DNA of 64,000 nt, taken from Burkholderiales bacterium (GTDB lineage Bacteria > Pseudomonadota > Gammaproteobacteria > Burkholderiales > Burkholderiaceae_D). Under the pieces are notes generated by a model, which was not told where the DNA came from, searched no databases, and saw only the letters and a list, made by a program, of their open reading frames with translations. Below, piece by piece: positions 63,174-64,000 of the stretch. How positions within the stretch are numbered: the stretch's first letter is position 1; each line of letters starts with the position of its first letter. The translations under genes were made by a program, and so were the position numbers. Location of the stretch: assembly GCA_016177875.1 (NCBI GenBank), contig JACOUL010000041.1, positions 62,001-126,000 of the forward strand. The letters run 5' to 3'.

Positions 63174-64000
63174 ATGACCTATTGCGTTGCCATGCGCCTC
63201 GATGCGGGGCTGGTCTTCTTAGCCGATTCGCGTACCAACGCCGGCGTCGATCAAGTCGGCGCATTTCGCAAGATGACCGTGTTTGAGAATCCCGGTGACC
63301 GCGTCATGGTTATGATGACCGCGGGGAATTTATCGATATCGCAATCCATCCGGCAAGTGGTATCGGAATACGTTAATGCGGCGGGGCACAGCATTTGGAC
63401 GGCGACGTCCATGATTGAAGCAGCGCAAATCGTAGGCGATGCGATCCGTATCGTTTATGACCGAGATGCCAAATCACTCGAACGATTCGGCATCGACTTC
63501 AATGTCAGCATGATTTTCGGCGGACAAATCAAAGGCGAGCGCTGCCGTTTGTTCCAAATGTACTCAGCCGGAAATTTCATCGAATCGCACAATGAAAATC
63601 CCTACTTCCAAATCGGCGAAGCCAAGTACGGCAAACCCATCATAGACCGCGTGATTACGCCGGCAACACCGTTGGACGAAGCCGCCAAATGCGCCTTGAT
63701 CTCGATGGATTCAACGCTCCGGTCGAACATTTCCGTTGGATTGCCGCTCGATTTACTGGTGTACGAAGCGGACCGTCTGACCGTCACACGCTTCGTCACG
63801 ATCGACGAAAAGAACCAGTATTTTCAAATGATCCGCACCAGCTGGGGAAAACAATTGCGAGCAGTCTTCGAAGGAATCGCCGATCCGGTATGGAATGCCG
63901 CACCCGATACGACTGCAAATGTGCTGTCGACGGCAAATAGCTACAGCCAACCGATCCGCGTTACCCCACCAGCCTCCAACGGCAATTCCGCCGCCGGCGC
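63174..64000 (+). CDS. Proteasome-type protease Anbu (3' end outside window)
   Basis: The frame runs open from the ATG at 63174 to the window edge (275 codons seen). MTYCVAMRLDAGLVFLADSRTNAG is the N-terminus of Anbu, the ancestral bacterial beta-subunit-like Ntn hydrolase: after removal of Met the Thr is the expected nucleophile, and Asp and Lys of the active site lie in FLADSRT and AFRKMTVF. The GxGxD-like Gly is in FGGQIKGERCRLF. Anbu forms open helical rings, and its gene sits with ATP-grasp, alpha-E and transglutaminase genes in many proteobacteria, as here. Its last few residues are cut off. Confidence 0.93.
   Translation, partial: MTYCVAMRLDAGLVFLADSRTNAGVDQVGAFRKMTVFENPGDRVMVMMTAGNLSISQSIRQVVSEYVNAAGHSIWTATSMIEAAQIVGDAIRIVYDRDAKSLERFGIDFNVSMIFGGQIKGERCRLFQMYSAGNFIESHNENPYFQIGEAKYGKPIIDRVITPATPLDEAAKCALISMDSTLRSNISVGLPLDLLVYEADRLTVTRFVTIDEKNQYFQMIRTSWGKQLRAVFEGIADPVWNAAPDTTANVLSTANSYSQPIRVTPPASNGNSAAG

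Noticed and set aside
1..64000. Horizontal island or prophage signs
   Set aside because: No integrase, transposase, phage gene, tRNA insertion site or terminal repeats were seen. The secreted-protein genes look like ordinary accessory chromosomal genes.

Overview
The window is a contiguous chromosomal stretch of a betaproteobacterium, most likely Oxalobacteraceae (Herminiimonas/Janthinobacterium-like). This rests on the protein families, on orders such as pgk-pyk-fba followed by purine genes and recA-recX beside sucCD, and on a GC content I judge to be in the mid-50s. It is inference; no search was run. Coding density is high. I see no rRNA, tRNA, CRISPR array or insertion sequence.

Layout. 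1-7.1 kb: a translationally coupled operon for a type II secretion/type IV pilus-like machine: GspE-type ATPase (cut by the window edge), PilM/N/O/P-like inner-membrane proteins, a lipoprotein secretin with TPR and cohesin-like parts, and three pseudopilins. 7.2-9.2 kb: a large secreted protein with two ricin-type lectin domains. 9.2-10.7 kb: small orphan proteins. 10.7-15.7 kb: a copper-type P-type ATPase, a metallophosphoesterase lipoprotein, GMP reductase and a 2H phosphoesterase. 15.7-19.2 kb: a four-gene envelope cluster around LpoB and YcfL. 19.5-23.2 kb: a lipoprotein and a secreted BNR-propeller protein. 23.2-31.5 kb: housekeeping and metabolism (tcdA, MFS, pdxH, cfa, msrA, XRE regulator, flavin reductase, gcdH). 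31.7-33.1 kb: a secreted protein with GPLG repeats.

33.1-39.4 kb: the pgk-pyk-fba glycolytic block, then purE-purC-tsaC. 39.5-46.5 kb: azlCD, ilvE, a CHCC zinc finger protein, several small proteins, a YheT-like hydrolase, a BepA-like protease and moaC. 46.5-49.6 kb: tfpZ, the major pilin gene pilA with a near-consensus sigma-54 promoter, an FHA protein and a PP2C phosphatase. 49.8-53.8 kb: sucDC, recX and recA with a LexA-type box. 54.0-58.5 kb: a two-component system overlapping into a two-subunit solute:sodium symporter. 58.5-59.8 kb: an O-antigen-ligase-like protein. 59.9-64 kb: the circularly permuted ATP-grasp / alpha-E / transglutaminase / Anbu protease cluster, open at the right edge.

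The points most worth a second look are the hybrid secretion operon with its cohesin-tailed secretin and a strong ribosome-binding site feeding a three-codon ORF, the GPLG-repeat protein, the four-gene LpoB cluster, the pilA control region, and the Anbu cluster with a sigma-54-like sequence just upstream.
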